Origin: Cryptomeria japonica
Taxonomy: Eukaryota; Streptophyta; Pinopsida; Cupressales; Cupressaceae
Assembly: GCF_030272615.1 (NCBI RefSeq)
Contig: NC_081413.1
Location: 559,651,945 to 559,715,944, forward strand
DNA: 64,000 nucleotides
Direction: 5' to 3'
This document shows positions 46,986-59,870 of this stretch, piece by piece. Under the pieces are notes generated by a model. The model did not search any database and was not told the DNA's origin. It saw only the letters and a program-made list of their open reading frames with translations. Positions within the stretch are counted from its first letter, which is position 1. Every line of letters begins with the position of its first letter. Made by a program: the position numbers and the translations under genes.

Positions 46986-49900
46986 TTATGTATAAAACCA
47001 TTTGAGGTGCATGCTATTGATTGAATTTGCTACTGGTTCTCCTTCTGAAGTAGCCAACTGATATGCCCCAGACCCAAATACAACAGTGATAACATATGGA
47101 CCCAGCCAGTTAGATTAAAACTTTCCATGATGTTCTTTATTTGGTTGGTTACGAGGATTCTCTCTTAGAACAATATCACCGACCTCAAATGTGCGAGGTC
47201 TAACTCGATGATTATAGCTTCTACTCATGCACTGCTGATAAGATTTGAGGTGATTGTATGCAGCTTGTCATTTCTCATCAAGTAGCTCTAAGTCTTGAAG
47301 ACGTGATACCCTGTATGCTTCATCATCTATGAGATGATGCAAGGAAACCCGTATAGATGGTATCTCAACCTCAATAGGTAAGATAGCTACTGCACCATAG
47401 ACCAGTGAGTAGGGAGTTGCGCCTGTAGGGGTTCAAATACTAGTTCGGTATGCCCATAGTGCAGGATTCAATTGAACATGCCAATCACAACTGACATCAT
47501 TGACTGTCTTCTTGAGGATTCTCAATATGTTTTTTTTTTATGCTTCGGCCTGACCATTTCCTTATGGGTAATAGGGAGTGGAAAAGCGGTGTTGGATGTG
47601 AAACTTCTCACAAAGCTCACAGACGTCCTGATTCTTGAATGGGAGTCCATTATCTGTAATGATGGAAATGGGTACACCATACCGGCTGATGATGTAATTA
47701 AGGATGAATGAGGCGATCTTCTTGCCGGTGACTTGGGTAAGTGGAACAACTTCGAACCACTTTGTGAAGTATTCAGTGGCGGCAATAATAAATTTGTGGT
47801 CGTTGGATGAAGATGGATGGATTTTACCCACAAGGTCAAGTCCCCATTGACAAAAAGGCCATGGTGTTGTGATTGGTTGAAATTCCTGTGTTGGTGCATG
47901 TATTATGTCTCCATGAACTTGACATTTCTTGCATTTTCTGACAAAATAATAAGAGTCTTTTTCCATGGATGACTAATAGTATCTAGCGCGTATGATTTTC
48001 TTAGCTAGTGAAGGACCGCTTGCATGAGTTCCACAAATTCCTTCGTGTACCTCTTCCAAGGCCTTTGTTATCTCATCTTGTTCCAGACATCAAAGGAGAG
48101 TACCATCAAGACTGTGCCGGTATAGGGTTTCAGTGATGGTATATTGAGTGGTTTGGCGAATGAAGGTTTTACGTTGGTTAGGATGAAGTGTATGATCACA
48201 TAGATAAGTGTAGAACTCACCATACCATAGGGATTCAGAACCGATAAGGCAACATATCATCTCAGATTTGGGGATATCATAAGTGAGAATCCAAAGCTGT
48301 TCTACCAAGAACTCATAGCGTGTTGAATTCTGTGGAAGATCTAGGAGAGATACGATGGTAGCCATAGCATCAGCAACTCAATTCTGATCTTTGGGTATCT
48401 AATCAAAGGTGATAGTAGTAAATGATGCCTTTAAATTGTCCACCATTTGTTTGTACGACATGAGTTTGTCATCCTTGGTCAGATATTCATCTATTACTTG
48501 TTGGATGACCAGTTGGGAGTCACCATATATCTGTAGCTCTTTTAATTTCCATTGTATGGGTAGTCAGAGTCCAGTGATCAAGGCCTCATACTCAGCTATG
48601 TTGTTCATGCATGGAAATGTGAGCCTATAAGACTTTGGGATGCTGTCACCTTGAGGTGTGATAAACAGAATGCCTGCCCTCGAGCCATGCCTAGTGTATG
48701 AACCATCAAAGTATAGTTTCCATGGCTGTGCTTTTGTGATCATGAATATCTCTTCATCTAGAAAATTGGAAATGAGAGGATGATCTCCTATGAGGGGTGC
48801 ATCAGCCAACTAATTTGCAATAACTTGGCCCTTGATAGCCTTACGATCCACATATTCCATGTCAAATTCAATTAGAATCATCACCCATTTGGCCAAGCAG
48901 CCTGTCAATGCTGCTTTTTTGAGTAAGTACTTTAGTGGATCGATCTTTGCAATGGGTTGCACTTTATGTGTTAACAGATAGTGCCTCAGTTTAGTAGCTG
49001 CCAAGATTACTGCTAGGCAAGCTCGCTCAATAGGGATGTAATTGAGTTCATAGCCAACCAATGTGCAAGAGATGTAGTAAACAACACACTCTTTCCCTTC
49101 TGCATTGTGTTGTACCAGTAGTACACCCAATGTTGTATTTGTTGCTGAGATATAAAGTAATAAAGGCTTACTCGGATCTGGTGGGATCAACAATGGTGTA
49201 TTCATGAGATAATCTTTAAGCATCTGGAATGCTTGCTGGCATCTGGCATCCCATTGAAAGTGGATGTTCTTATGTAACAGGTGTGTAAAGGGGTGACACT
49301 TATCTGCTAGTTGTGCAATGAATCTTCAAATAGATTGTAGCCGCCCTTGTAATGTCCTTAGCTGACTGATGTTCCGTGGAGGTGGCATGTCCATGATTGC
49401 TTTGACCTTTGCTGAATCGACCTCAATTCCTTTTCTTGAGACAATGTATCCTAGAAGCTTCCTGGAGGTTACTCCAAAGATACATTTCTTTGGGTTGAGT
49501 CGAACATGATATTGTTCCAATCTGTCAAAGATTTTCTCTAATATGTTAAGATGGCCTTCTCTTGTTAATGATTTTGCTAGTAAATCATAAACATAGTCTT
49601 CCATTATAGTATGCATCATATCATGAAAGATGGTGGTCATTGCTCGTTGATAGCTCGCTCCTGCATTTTTTAAACCAAAAGGCATTACATTCCAGCAATA
49701 TGTTCCCCATGGACATGTGAAGGCCATCCTATGTTGATCTTCTAGTGCAATCTTTATCTGGTTGTACCCGGAAAAACCATCCATGAGTGAAAGCATGACA
49801 TGTCCTGCTATTAGGTCCACTATTATTTCGATGTTGGGTAGGGGAAGTCATCTTTAGGACATGCTTTGTTCAGATATATGAAGTCAGTGCAAATATGGAT

Positions 49901-51039
49901 GCCCCCATTTGGTTTGCCAACAGGTACAATATTGGATATCCATTCCGCATAATCAATTGGTCTAATAAAACCAACATCCAGGAGTTTCTTAAGTTCTACT
50001 TTGACTAGTACCACAATCTGAGGGTGCATCTTGCGAAGTTTCTGCTTGACAGGCTTGGCTCCTTCTACGATAGTGAGGTGATGCATGACTAAATCTGGAT
50101 CAAGACTAGGCATGTCTACATATGACCATGCAAAGTTAATCTGGTGCTTCTAGAAGAATTTGACAAACTTAGGTTGTTCCTCTAGAGTTAAAAGAGATGC
50201 TAGATGTATGTGGTGAGGAGTTTCAGGAGTCCCCACATTGTATTCTTTTGTCTCTTCAATAAGGATTGTTGATCATTCCTGCTGTGTACTAGAGGGGAGG
50301 ATATCAAACCTTTCATCCTCAGGCACCTCAGAGAGGTTTTCATCATTAGATACACTCTTTCTTTTTACTTTTGTGGGATCAAACAGTGCTACAGTGTGGT
50401 TTTCACTAGAAGATCCATGTTTTATTATTATATTTTTGTAGCTGAAGGTTTGGCATCCACCCTTAAGTATGCTACGCTATTGAGTTCAATGCCAAATCCA
50501 GATTTATGATCTCTGCTTGGTATGTTAGCCCGTAGTTCCAAAAAGTCAATGATTGCCTCATCATTTTGGAAGTGGTCAACGCATGGGGGATTAGGTTGGT
50601 TCCATTCAATGAGTTCGGGATGGATAATGTGCATTACCTCATCGATTAGGTTAAGTTTGTTAGATGTGTCAGTGAGGGTTAATATGTTGTGGTAAAGGTA
50701 GTCGATGGTACTCTCCCTATCAGACTCAGGCGTAGGATGTGACGTAGTGTCTGTGGAAGATGTTTCCAGTTCAGAAACCCAAGAGGTTTTGATTTGCGCT
50801 TCTCCGTAAACAGGGATTTCTTTGTGAGGTGGAGGGGGCGATGCGTCTTCCTCATCTGAAGTATTTAGATGTACTGAATCAAATTCCAACTCATGTGAGT
50901 CGATCTCTGAGTCTCTCTCCAGTATTTGGTAACTATACCACACTGGGATATCCTTTGAGTTAAACATTGTAGGTGTGATCGGTTGATGTACCATTGTAGA
51001 TGAAATGATCGGTGTTGCAGGAAGGATTATGGGGATCAA
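46986..51039 (-). pseudogene. pol: Tat Pol: linker, RT, dual RNase H, integrase, copy C
   Basis: Acidic linker 51039-50428, RT from about 50230 with breaks at 50113, 49820 and 49326. The catalytic box is damaged (EDYVYDLL: first Asp to Tyr) near 49585. RNase H lies at 49223-48810. The second RNase H is well kept at 48809-48564 (WKLYFDGSYTRHGSRAGI, AEYEALITGL). Integrase 47966-47562: KKCKKCQVHG, WGLDLVGKI, ITDNG, then a TAA within PYYP-QGNGQ. The C-terminus ends near 46986. Together with copy A this shows the dual RNase H plan clearly. Confidence 0.85.
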
Positions 51040-51069
51040 TGAATCCGATACGGGGAGTATTGGTAGTGT

Positions 51070-52753
51070 TTAATCTGCTACTTCTGCTGGAATTGTCGAT
51101 GTTGTCGATACTATTGGGGGTTCTGATAGTGCTAATGGTGTTGTTGATGCGGTTGCTGCGGTTGATGGGATTGCTAGTGTGATTGGTGGGATGATTGGTG
51201 TTGTGGATGTTATTGCTGGGATGTTTAGCCTCAATGGGGCAGTTGGTGTGGTACTTGGTGCTGCTGATATAATCAAAGGTGACCTCTTTAGAGTTTTAGG
51301 CTGATATAGAGGTTTGTTGGGCTTTCCTTTGAATCTAAGCTTAGGAAGGATCTCCTTTTGAAAGCCTAATCCTGTGTTATCTTTGGGCTTTAATTCTGGC
51401 TGCAGCGACTCATGTCTTCCTTGCTTGCAAGGTCCCAAAGCACTCTGACCATCATAACCCATTCTTTTCATAATGAGAAGGCCTTTTCCATATTGATCGG
51501 TGGGAATCTTAGCTTGTGGGATGTTCATGGTGATAAGATCTTTATAGATCCATTCTGCTAAGTCCTCATCTCTGGTCTCTTCTTCTTGACTCTTTCCAAG
51601 GATGAAAGGCGTCAAAGTGCATGCTGGCTAGACCAGTGGTGTTTGAAGTAACTGTTGAGGTTTACCATGAGTTCTAGGAGAACTAGGCATTTGTCCAACA
51701 CAAAAGAGTTGGCTTAAATTGTACTCCACGGGACCTTCCTCTGCTATTTTCATCTTGAGCTTCTCTTGCTTGGGTATAGTGGTGTTTGAACTAGAAAGAG
51801 AGGTTGGACTAACGTATAAGGTGGATGGGATAGCTTCTCTATTTTTGGGAACGGTAATCTCTGGTTGATGATTTATATTGTGACAATATGCAAAGGGATT
51901 TGCATCTCCCAGGATTTGTAATTTCTACACCATTATGATGGAACTTGATACACCAATGGTAGGTGGATGGAACAACTTGCATGGCGTGTATCCAAGGTCT
52001 TACTAATAACAAATTATATGGTAGAGGAAGGTCCAGAACTTGACAGATGATGTGATTCACCACTGGGCCCACTCGGATCGATAGCACAACAACTCCTTTG
52101 GACGAACGCTCTGCATCATCATAGGCTTTGATTGTTATCTTCTTACGAGGGTCCACTGATTCAATTGCATATCCCAATCCTGTGACCAATTCTAGTGTAT
52201 AGATATTCAGGCATGCTCCATTGTCGATCAAGACTCGCTTGATCCTATGTTGGTTGATAAACCCTTCAATATGGATTGAGGCATTATGAGGTTGCTGGAA
52301 GAATGTATTGTCACTTTCAGAGAAAGTGAGACAAGGTGATGACCTTAAATTTCTAACCACGGCTTGGAACTGATTTGTATTTAGGTTTGTAGGGACTGAC
52401 GCCTCTTGGAGAGCTCAATCCAAGATTGTTTTATGAGATGGGGATAGGAGCAATATCTCTAAGATAGATATCAGTGTGGGCATTTTATCTAATTGGTCCA
52501 TAAGGTTATACTGCTTTGGGATAGATGTGGTGCCTTGTGGAGCTGCTTTTATGGTGATCTTGCCGCGATGCGTAACAACATTGCAAGTGGAGCTGGGATT
52601 TTTGATGGTAATAGTTGCAACTTGTTCACTGGCATCATATAGGTGATTCACAATGTAATTATAGGCAACACATGTATAATCAGTGGTATCTGTGTTTCGC
52701 CCTGAAGTGGAAGGACCCCTTTGATCTTGTGATGGAAGTGGATTTTTGAACAT
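51070..52753 (-). pseudogene. Tat protease and G-patch region, copy C
   Basis: Protease core VLIDNGACLNIY near 52215-52250 and YNLLLVRPWIHAM near 52000 (the usual G of LGRP is V). The G-patch is better kept than in copy A: QYGKGLLIMKRMGYDG, then Q-S-A-L-G-P-C-K-Q-G-R-H-E-S and NTGLGF at 51340-51500. A proline/threonine/isoleucine-rich tail of AxTSTTP-like repeats at 51075-51260 follows. Stops split the frame near 52360-52415 and 51620-51839. Confidence 0.75.
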
Positions 52754-54281
52754 GAGATGATCATTGTTTGTTGTTTTTGGGTCGTGTCCTTCGATTTCGA
52801 TCTCACCTTAGTCAATAAGATCTTGAATGAGATCTTTCAATCTGTGACAATTGCTTGTCTTATGCCCTTTCCCTTGATGGAAATCACAATGTTCAGTGTC
52901 CCTCCACCATGAAGGTTTGACCCGAGGTTCGTAATTTGATGTTTTGGGTAAGGTCACCAGATTTTGAGAAACCAACTGACGTAACACCGTTTCAATAGGT
53001 TCCCCTAAGGGAGTGTATGTTCGTTTTGGTTTAAAATTTTGCTGCCGTTGTCTGGGTTCCTCTTGAGATATATTGCATCCTTGATTTGGAGGAGCGACTA
53101 TGTTATTCTTGGGTGGGGGATTCTGTCTGGCAAATCGGACCATAGGTTGTGCACTTTTGATGGTCCTTGCATCTACAACCTCATGATTGATGACATTTTT
53201 GTTTTTGTTCCAGAAATTGGGCTTGTCACTATTGAAGTGTGGGTGAGGGCCATTCTTTGGCTCATTGTATATCTTGATAAGCCCTTTTTTGATTAGAGCC
53301 CGCTCACATTTTAAACCTTTGGCGATCATGTCATTGAAAGAGTCTGTGTCTTTTACGTCTAGGTGAAATTCCATTTCGTCATTTAAGTTGGAACTAAATA
53401 TTTCCACTAATTCTTGTTCGGGTAATTAAAGGGAATGTCTTGTAGACATTTGACACCATCATTGCAGAAAAAATGAAAAATAGCTCTCCTGGTTTTTGCT
53501 TAGTGTTACATAGATCAGCCATGGTGATATCACGTTCAATATTGTGTCAGTAATGTGCTAGGAACTTCTAGACTAGTTCTTCAAAGGTCCTAATGCCACC
53601 TGGTAGTCAAGAAAACCATGATGTCTTTGTTCCTCCCAAACTTTGGGGAAAAAGTCGCATTAGGTATGTGTCCTCGTATGCCACTTCAAGGCAAGCTGAA
53701 TGGAATTCTCCAACATGATCGCGAGGATCTCCTTTTCCTCGGTACTTTTCAAACTTGGGTGTTTCAAACCCTCATGGAAAAGGTGGCATATGAATATTCC
53801 TATCAAAGGGATAGGGACATATGTCATTAAGTGAAAACTGATTAGTTTTCACACCACTATGAAGTTGTTGGGCGAGATTCTCGACTTGTTTCCGCAACAT
53901 GTCTATGTCATTTGGAGGAGGAGGAGGTGGGGGATTACCTTGATGAACGTTGTATCTGATGTGATCTCGACCTCTTTCATCATCATTATGACTTTGGCAT
54001 TCTGATGCTTGCCTTAGTTGTGCAACATCAAAGTTAGAGGGTAGTTTGGCTCTATCTTGAGCAAGTCTTAAAAAGTGAGCATCAACATTGCTCCTAATTA
54101 TTTCATCAAAAAGTCTATTAAATAGAGGGTTGTGTTGTGCCCTTTCTATTGCCGCAAGAGTAGGAGTACTTAGATTTTCATCATTTGGATTTCCTCCTAG
54201 AGCTTCTTGGAATTCATTGATATTTTCCTCCTCTTCTTCCTCAATTTCCATTTGTCTAGTTCTAGATCTGGTTTGAGCCAT
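52754..54281 (-). pseudogene. gag: Tat Gag, copy C
   Basis: Begins MAQTRSRTRQMEIEEEEEEN at 54281 and parallels copy A throughout, ending with an intact CX2HX4HX4C-type knuckle, CDFHQGKGHKTSNC, near 52850-52890. The three TGA stops after PPFP, WFS and FLAH are the same as in copy A. A stop also precedes the knuckle-proximal D-L-I-D at 52808. Confidence 0.8.
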
Positions 54282-54714
54282 TTTGTTCATGTTTTTGTTG
54301 AAGTTGGGTGAAAATGATGATGAGTTGTTGATGAAATGAGAGATTTATGTTTGGTGGGGTGTTTTGCATATGGATCTCTAGCACTAAAGGTAGATGTTAC
54401 CAAAGTTCTTTCTTGAATTTGCTTGTTGTGTTTGATTAATGATGTTTGATGTGATAAGGTTTAGAGAGATCTGAGATGTATAAAAGACTCAACTACCTAG
54501 TAATGAGAGGATTCACTCATAGACTAGTTTTAACCTGCGTAGAAATGCCTCTTAGGATGAGTTTATCCTAGATGTCGAGACACTCTAAAAAGTGATGTAT
54601 TTTGTTTGATTCAAGCAATATTGAAAGAGAACTTAGGACAAAAACCTCTTGATGTTTTGAGAGTTGGAATGGATTTGATGAGATATGAATGTGATAATGG
54701 ATGAAATGTTAACT

Positions 54715-55098
54715 TCAATAAAAGCTTTGTGTCACATATGGGACGAATTCTTCTTCTTCTCTCTCAGGGGTTGGTGGTTCTTCCTGAGCTATGTTATATG
54801 TGATGAAAATGTCTAGAAAGAAGGCAGGATTGATTTTGCCTCCCTTGTTTTGATGATAGCTCAAAGCTCTATATTGAGTAAAAGCTCTGCGATTTAATGA
54901 CTCTTGATCAAAATTGTTTGATTTTCCTTGAGAGTATAGACACATGTGACGTAAGAAGGTTCTATGTGAGACAAAGATTTGTCTATTAAGACAGAAGAAT
55001 TTCCTCCTTTTGATAAAAGCCTTTGAGATCAATGGTCTTTTCTTCAAGTTGATATGTTGATGAAGATTCTTCTTTCTCAAGATGTGAAGAATGGTCAT
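54715..55098 (-). CDS. leader reading frame upstream of gag, copy C (127 codons)
   Basis: Intact minus-strand frame from ATG 55098 (MTILHILRKKNLHQHINLKK) to a stop at 54715, about 430 bp upstream of gag. It is basic at the N-terminus, acidic at the C-terminus (EEPPTPEREEEEFVPY). No known domain is recognised. The C-terminal 76 residues are conserved in copy A, with about 14 differences. The LINE's target duplication (55099-55117) lies one base upstream of its ATG. Function unknown; expression unproven. Confidence 0.5.
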   Translation of the reverse strand: MTILHILRKKNLHQHINLKKRPLISKAFIKRRKFFCLNRQIFVSHRTFLRHMCLYSQGKSNNFDQESLNRRAFTQYRALSYHQNKGGKINPAFFLDIFITYNIAQEEPPTPEREEEEFVPYVTQSFY

Positions 55099-55117
55099 AT
55101 AGTTTGATACTTTTGTT
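55099..55117 (+). repeat. LINE target site duplication, left
   Basis: ATAGTTTGATACTTTTGTT; the uninterrupted site is present once in copy A near 44021-44040. Confidence 0.9.
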
Positions 55118-55309
55118 TTTGATTAAGGAAAATCAGGTTTTAAGGGACTCGAAACCCACTTACAATACAATAGATGAGCAAGAAAGAAACAAGAGAAGAT
55201 AAGACCAAGACAAAATAGCTGCAAAAAACCAGCACAAAAACCAGTAGCTAGGACAAAAGGACAACAAGGAGCCAACAAGAAATTGGCATAAAAAACCCAA
55301 CTTTACATA

Positions 55310-57229
55310 TCAAATGAAAACTTTTATAGACTCCTCAGCATTCTGAACCAAAAGCATCATGGCCTTAGCGACTTCTCTCAGATCATTGCTTTCCTGTTTC
55401 AGCTGGATGTCTTTCGTTTTTGTCTCCATATCAGTGGTGGTCTGCCTGGAGATTTGATGGGTGGAGCTGGAGGTCGGTACATCTTCAATGATTACCAAGT
55501 TCTTATCCTGATTTTTCCTCTCTAAGTGATCAACCAAGGCATTCATATTATGTGAAGAAACTCTTAAGACCTCAAGACTATAGTTCATGAAGCTTTTCAA
55601 AGCCTTCTCAGTTTGAGCAACCCGAGTGATGATGTTATCTTTATCTGCCTCGATCTTTTCTTTTACAATCCTGATAACATCCTCTAGATGTTTCAAATCC
55701 CCTTTTATCAGGTCTTTTTGCGACTAGTCCTGCATCTCAATTTCCTCCTCAGCTTCACTGGTTTCATCTCCTCACTCTTTTTCCCCGAATTTGTTTCCTT
55801 AATCAAATTGTGTATCTTATTTTCCAGGTCCCTCTGTTTGCTCTGAATGCTTGTTATGTTGTCAATAACCCACTTCTGGAGATTGAAAGACTCCAGTGTG
55901 CAATTTCGGGCAGTATTCAAAATAGTATTCGCCGAATCCCCACCTTGCTCAGTGCTCACATATTTAGGGTTGTCTTCCTCCATTGAGTTCGGGGTGACAT
56001 TCCTGCTATCCGGACCCATTGGTGTAGAATAAGGGTTTTTAGAATTAGCATCTTTTTTCCCTTCCTCCTCTTCTCCAGCGTTCTCTTCCTTCTCACTCTC
56101 CATTTTTTTTCTCAATATCCTTCCCCTTTTCCTCCTCCAAATCATAATGCACCTCCGTTTCCACATTATCAATGTCAGCTCTCCATTTTTTATGGGTAGG
56201 GGCATTAGACAGGTCATCATCAGACTCATAATCATTACAGCTCTTAGAAACATGTGCATTAGTTACCAGGTAATCATCCTTGCTAGCCCTAGATTTTTCC
56301 TTTAGGTATTCATAAATGAGCAAAATAAGCCCTTGATGGGCTATGGGGTAAGAATTGAGCTTTTTAGCGTGGTCAGCCAAGCTCTCATTCAGAGAAGAAG
56401 CTAAGTAAAAGGGCAGAGAAATCTTAACCCCATGGTGGAAATGATTAAGAATTGCAAAATGATAATTATAGATTTTAGTAAATCTACCATCAATAATAAG
56501 GAATTCCATCAAAACCCTTAACACTTTATGCCAAAAAGACTTTACCTACTAGGGGAGGTAGTAGGAGATGTTGTCTTTCTTGGCAAGTCGCACCTTCTCA
56601 TCCTCAGATTTCAGGAAGTTTTTAATCACTTCAGCAGCAAACTTCCGGTCTCTATAGAGTTTTGTGCCCTCCTTCTGAAGACCCATGACCTCCGCAACCA
56701 AATCCTCATCAATATTCTAGGTCTCCCCAAACAAAGTGACTCTGTTGCTATTCCAGCCCTTAGCAAAGCCACGAGACATCGAATTTCTGCTTCCATGCAG
56801 CTTTTCCATATAGTCGGTGAATCCATATCTATGAAGCCTCCTCCACACTTTTCACTCACTCTTCCAGTTTTCACAACTAGAGGGCTCATTCTAGTTTAAG
56901 TTACCTCCCATATTGAACAACAAGTCGAAGTACCCAAAGGTGTATCTCACAATCTGCAGATTTAACCACAAGTTCTTGAGCAAAATTCTGGAGTAACAGA
57001 ACAAAGTCCCATCAGTGGTTTTAAAGATAATAATAATGGTTGCACAAAACCAACACTTAGTATTATAATCCCCATCACACGTATGATCATAAAACTGATG
57101 CCTAAGAGCAATCATTAACTGACAGTTCATTTTCCCCCAAACTCTGTCTTTGATTTTCTGACCCCAAAAGATAATCATGATTTTAAATTTGCCCATTGAT
57201 GCGATCAAATAATAATTACTCTCTAACAT
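55310..57229 (-). pseudogene. extra LINE reading frame after RNase H, unrecognised
   Basis: The first ATG (57229) overlaps the end of the RNase H frame by 14 bp. The frame runs to 56891 and, after stops and a few shifts, continues through 56524-56093 and 56259-55708 to 55310. The middle holds SRGFAKGWNSNRVTLFGE, VAEVMGLQKEGTKLYRDRKF, IDGRFTKIYNYHFAILNHF, HGVKISLPFYLASSLNESL and AHQGLILLIYEYLKEK, a helical domain I recall only as an uncharacterised domain of plant element-borne proteins. A long Glu/Lys-rich acidic part follows (56150-56060), then helices with coiled-coil character (55850-55800, 55690-55320). No polymerase motif. The plan equals that of the frames at 13514 and 27486. Confidence 0.7.
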
Positions 57230-59870
57230 CCCTTTTACAATGGGCCTCTCTGATATATTTAACCTCCACCTCTAAATTGACCCCTTCATTAGCTAAAAGG
57301 TCCACAACCTTATTGCCTTCCCTTAGAGTGTGAGTTATGAGAATACTAACATAGTCATTTAATAACTTTTTAGCACTTTCAACTAAATTAGTAATATTCC
57401 AAGATAAAGAAGTAGTACCTTTAAGAGCCTGGATGATGTTGAGGGAGTCCCCTTCCAGCCAATTTTTTTTAAATTTGAATCCATGAGCAAGCTGGAGGCT
57501 TTTTAGCATAGCCTGAGCTTCAGCCACATGATTATTTTGGACCCCAAAAGGAGAAGCAATAGCAACAATACGGACACCTTGAGTATTTCTGATGATGACT
57601 CCACCACCGGACTTCCCAGGGTTGCCTTTAGCTGCCCCATCAAAATTTACCTTTATCCATCCATGATCAGGAAATCGCCAAACAATATTATCTCTCCTTG
57701 TCTTATTCTCAGATTTGCAAACTTTGTGGATTAAGTTCCATTCAGTAAGAATGCCTTTTTCAATTTCATTCATATCAGTAAAAAACCATCGTTTATTGTT
57801 CCTGTGAGGAATATTTATGTTTTCTTTTATAGCCCTGCAAACTTTTTCAAAGACCACCTAAGAGGTGCACTTAGCTTCCCTAAATATTCTGTTATTTCTC
57901 TCTTTCTAGATTCCCCAACAAGTCATGGGAAGGATCAAGGACCAAAAGTTCTTGATAAGAGGAAATTTGGTGGGAAAGGTTTATTGCCAAATAATTTCCT
58001 TGAGACTCTTGTGCATGACCCAATCAACTTTCCAATTCACCCAAAACTTACTCCAGATTTTCCAAGTGAAGGAACAATCGATAAACAGATGATCAACTGA
58101 TTCTTCCTCTTTTTGGCATAGCTCACACCTATTAGTGAACATAAAACCTCTTCGGACCAAGTTGTCAATAGTAAGGATCCTATTGTGAGTAGCAAGCCAA
58201 AGGAAGATATTGACTATAGGGATAAGAATTCTGTCCAAACTTTACCCCATATAGGGTTACTGGTCTGAGTGAAAGTGTTTTTGTAGGCAGAAGAAACCGT
58301 AAAGTTACCCCTTGGATTACTCTTCTAGAGGAAAACATCATCATAATCTTTGTTAATAGAAAAGGACAATAACTCCTATTGGAGCAAGGAAAACCTAGCA
58401 TGTATAACATCAAGCCTAACCCATCTGTTCTCCTTCCAGTAGTCACACACCATAGACCCAAACCTCCTTTTACATTCCTCAATAAATTGATTGCAGTATT
58501 GATCAAAGAGAGGTTCATTGTTCATCCAAGGATCCTCCCAGAACCTTATTTTGTCACCTTTTCCAAGGACCCATCCAGCTCCAACTTTAGCCACTTTTAT
58601 GGATTTGATAATACTATTCCAAATGAAGGACCCAACAAGGATGTCTTTAGAGTTGAGGAGATCCTGGAGAGGCTAATTTTGAATATATTTGTCAAACCAG
58701 ATCTGGTTCCAATCTTTCTTAATGTCATAAGCTCTCCATATTTGTTTAGCAAGGAGAGCTTTATTAAAAGTTTTTAGAGCTTTAATACCAAGCCCTCCTT
58801 TTCTCTTTGGCTTACACACTTTGTCCCAAGCCACCAGGGATAGTCTCTTTTTTTCTTCAATCCTTGACTAGAGAAATCTCTTCTGGATCCTTTCTAAGGC
58901 TTCAACAAATTTAGCCAGGATACCAAATAGACTGAGAGCATAAACATGAAGATTCTAGAGATTAGCTTGAAGAAGCTGCAACTTTCCAGCTTGAGATAAA
59001 ATGGATCCTTTCCGGCCAGTAATTTTTTTGTTGAGTTTGTCAATTAACATATTCCAGAAGAGGTTTGATAGAACTAATTCCAATGGGAGACCCAGATAAG
59101 TGGAGGGGAGCATTTTCACCTTGCACCCAATAATTTTAACAATTCTCTGTTGTCTTATGATAGGAGTGTTCATGAAGTATATAGCCGATTTGTCCCAATT
59201 GACTTGCTGGCCAGTAGCTAAAGAATAAGACTTAATAGCACCTTTAACAACAACAACCTCCCTAACAAAAGAATATCCCATTAAGATAGTATCATCAATA
59301 AACTGTTGGTGAGAACAAAAAACATTAGCAGAGGAAGGTTGAAGACCTTTGATAATTTTATTCACTTTCATTTTTTGGATTAGTCTGCTCATGCTCTCCG
59401 CCAAGATGGTGAAAAGAATAGGAGATATGGGATCTCCTTGCCTGAGCCCCCTCGATGATTTGAAGAATTTAGAAGGAGATCCATTAATGAGAATTGAAAA
59501 CATAGGAGTGGAGATCAACTCTTTGATAATTTTGATTATCTTCTCATCAAATCCAAAACCCTCCATGATTCTGAAAAGAACTTGCCAATCCACTCTATCA
59601 CAAGCTTTTGTCAGATCCAACTTTATCAGAAATCCTTCTTTATTGGCAGCATTGAGGGAGTGAATATTCTCATACACAAGAATGATAGAGTCCAAAATCT
59701 GCCTGCTTGGAACAAAACCTTTTTGCTCCTCAGAGATGATGAAGGGGAGGATAGCCAAAAGTTTGGAAGTCAAAACTTTAGATATGATCTTATAGAAGGA
59801 CTTACATAGACTTGTTGGCCTAAATTTTCCCATTGAATCCGCCCCAGCCACCTTAGAAATTAAAGCAATA
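57216..59870 (-). pseudogene. LINE Pol: RT, zf-RVT and RNase H
   Basis: RT from the truncation point: GKFRPTSLC, GFVPSRQILDSI, IKLDLTKACDRVDW (first catalytic Asp), GLRQGDPISP, and QQFIDDTILMG carrying the catalytic DD (F-I-D-D for the usual FADD) near 59295. A break follows at 58955, then FWEDPW and a zf-RVT finger CELCQKEEESVDHLFIDC at 58095-58150. The RNase H (57857-57216) keeps its acidic residues: VNFDGAAKGNPG, AEAQAM, EGDS, and KVVDLLANEG. Several stops and shifts lie between 57860 and 58950. The plant L1 group with an added RNase H has this order. Confidence 0.88.
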
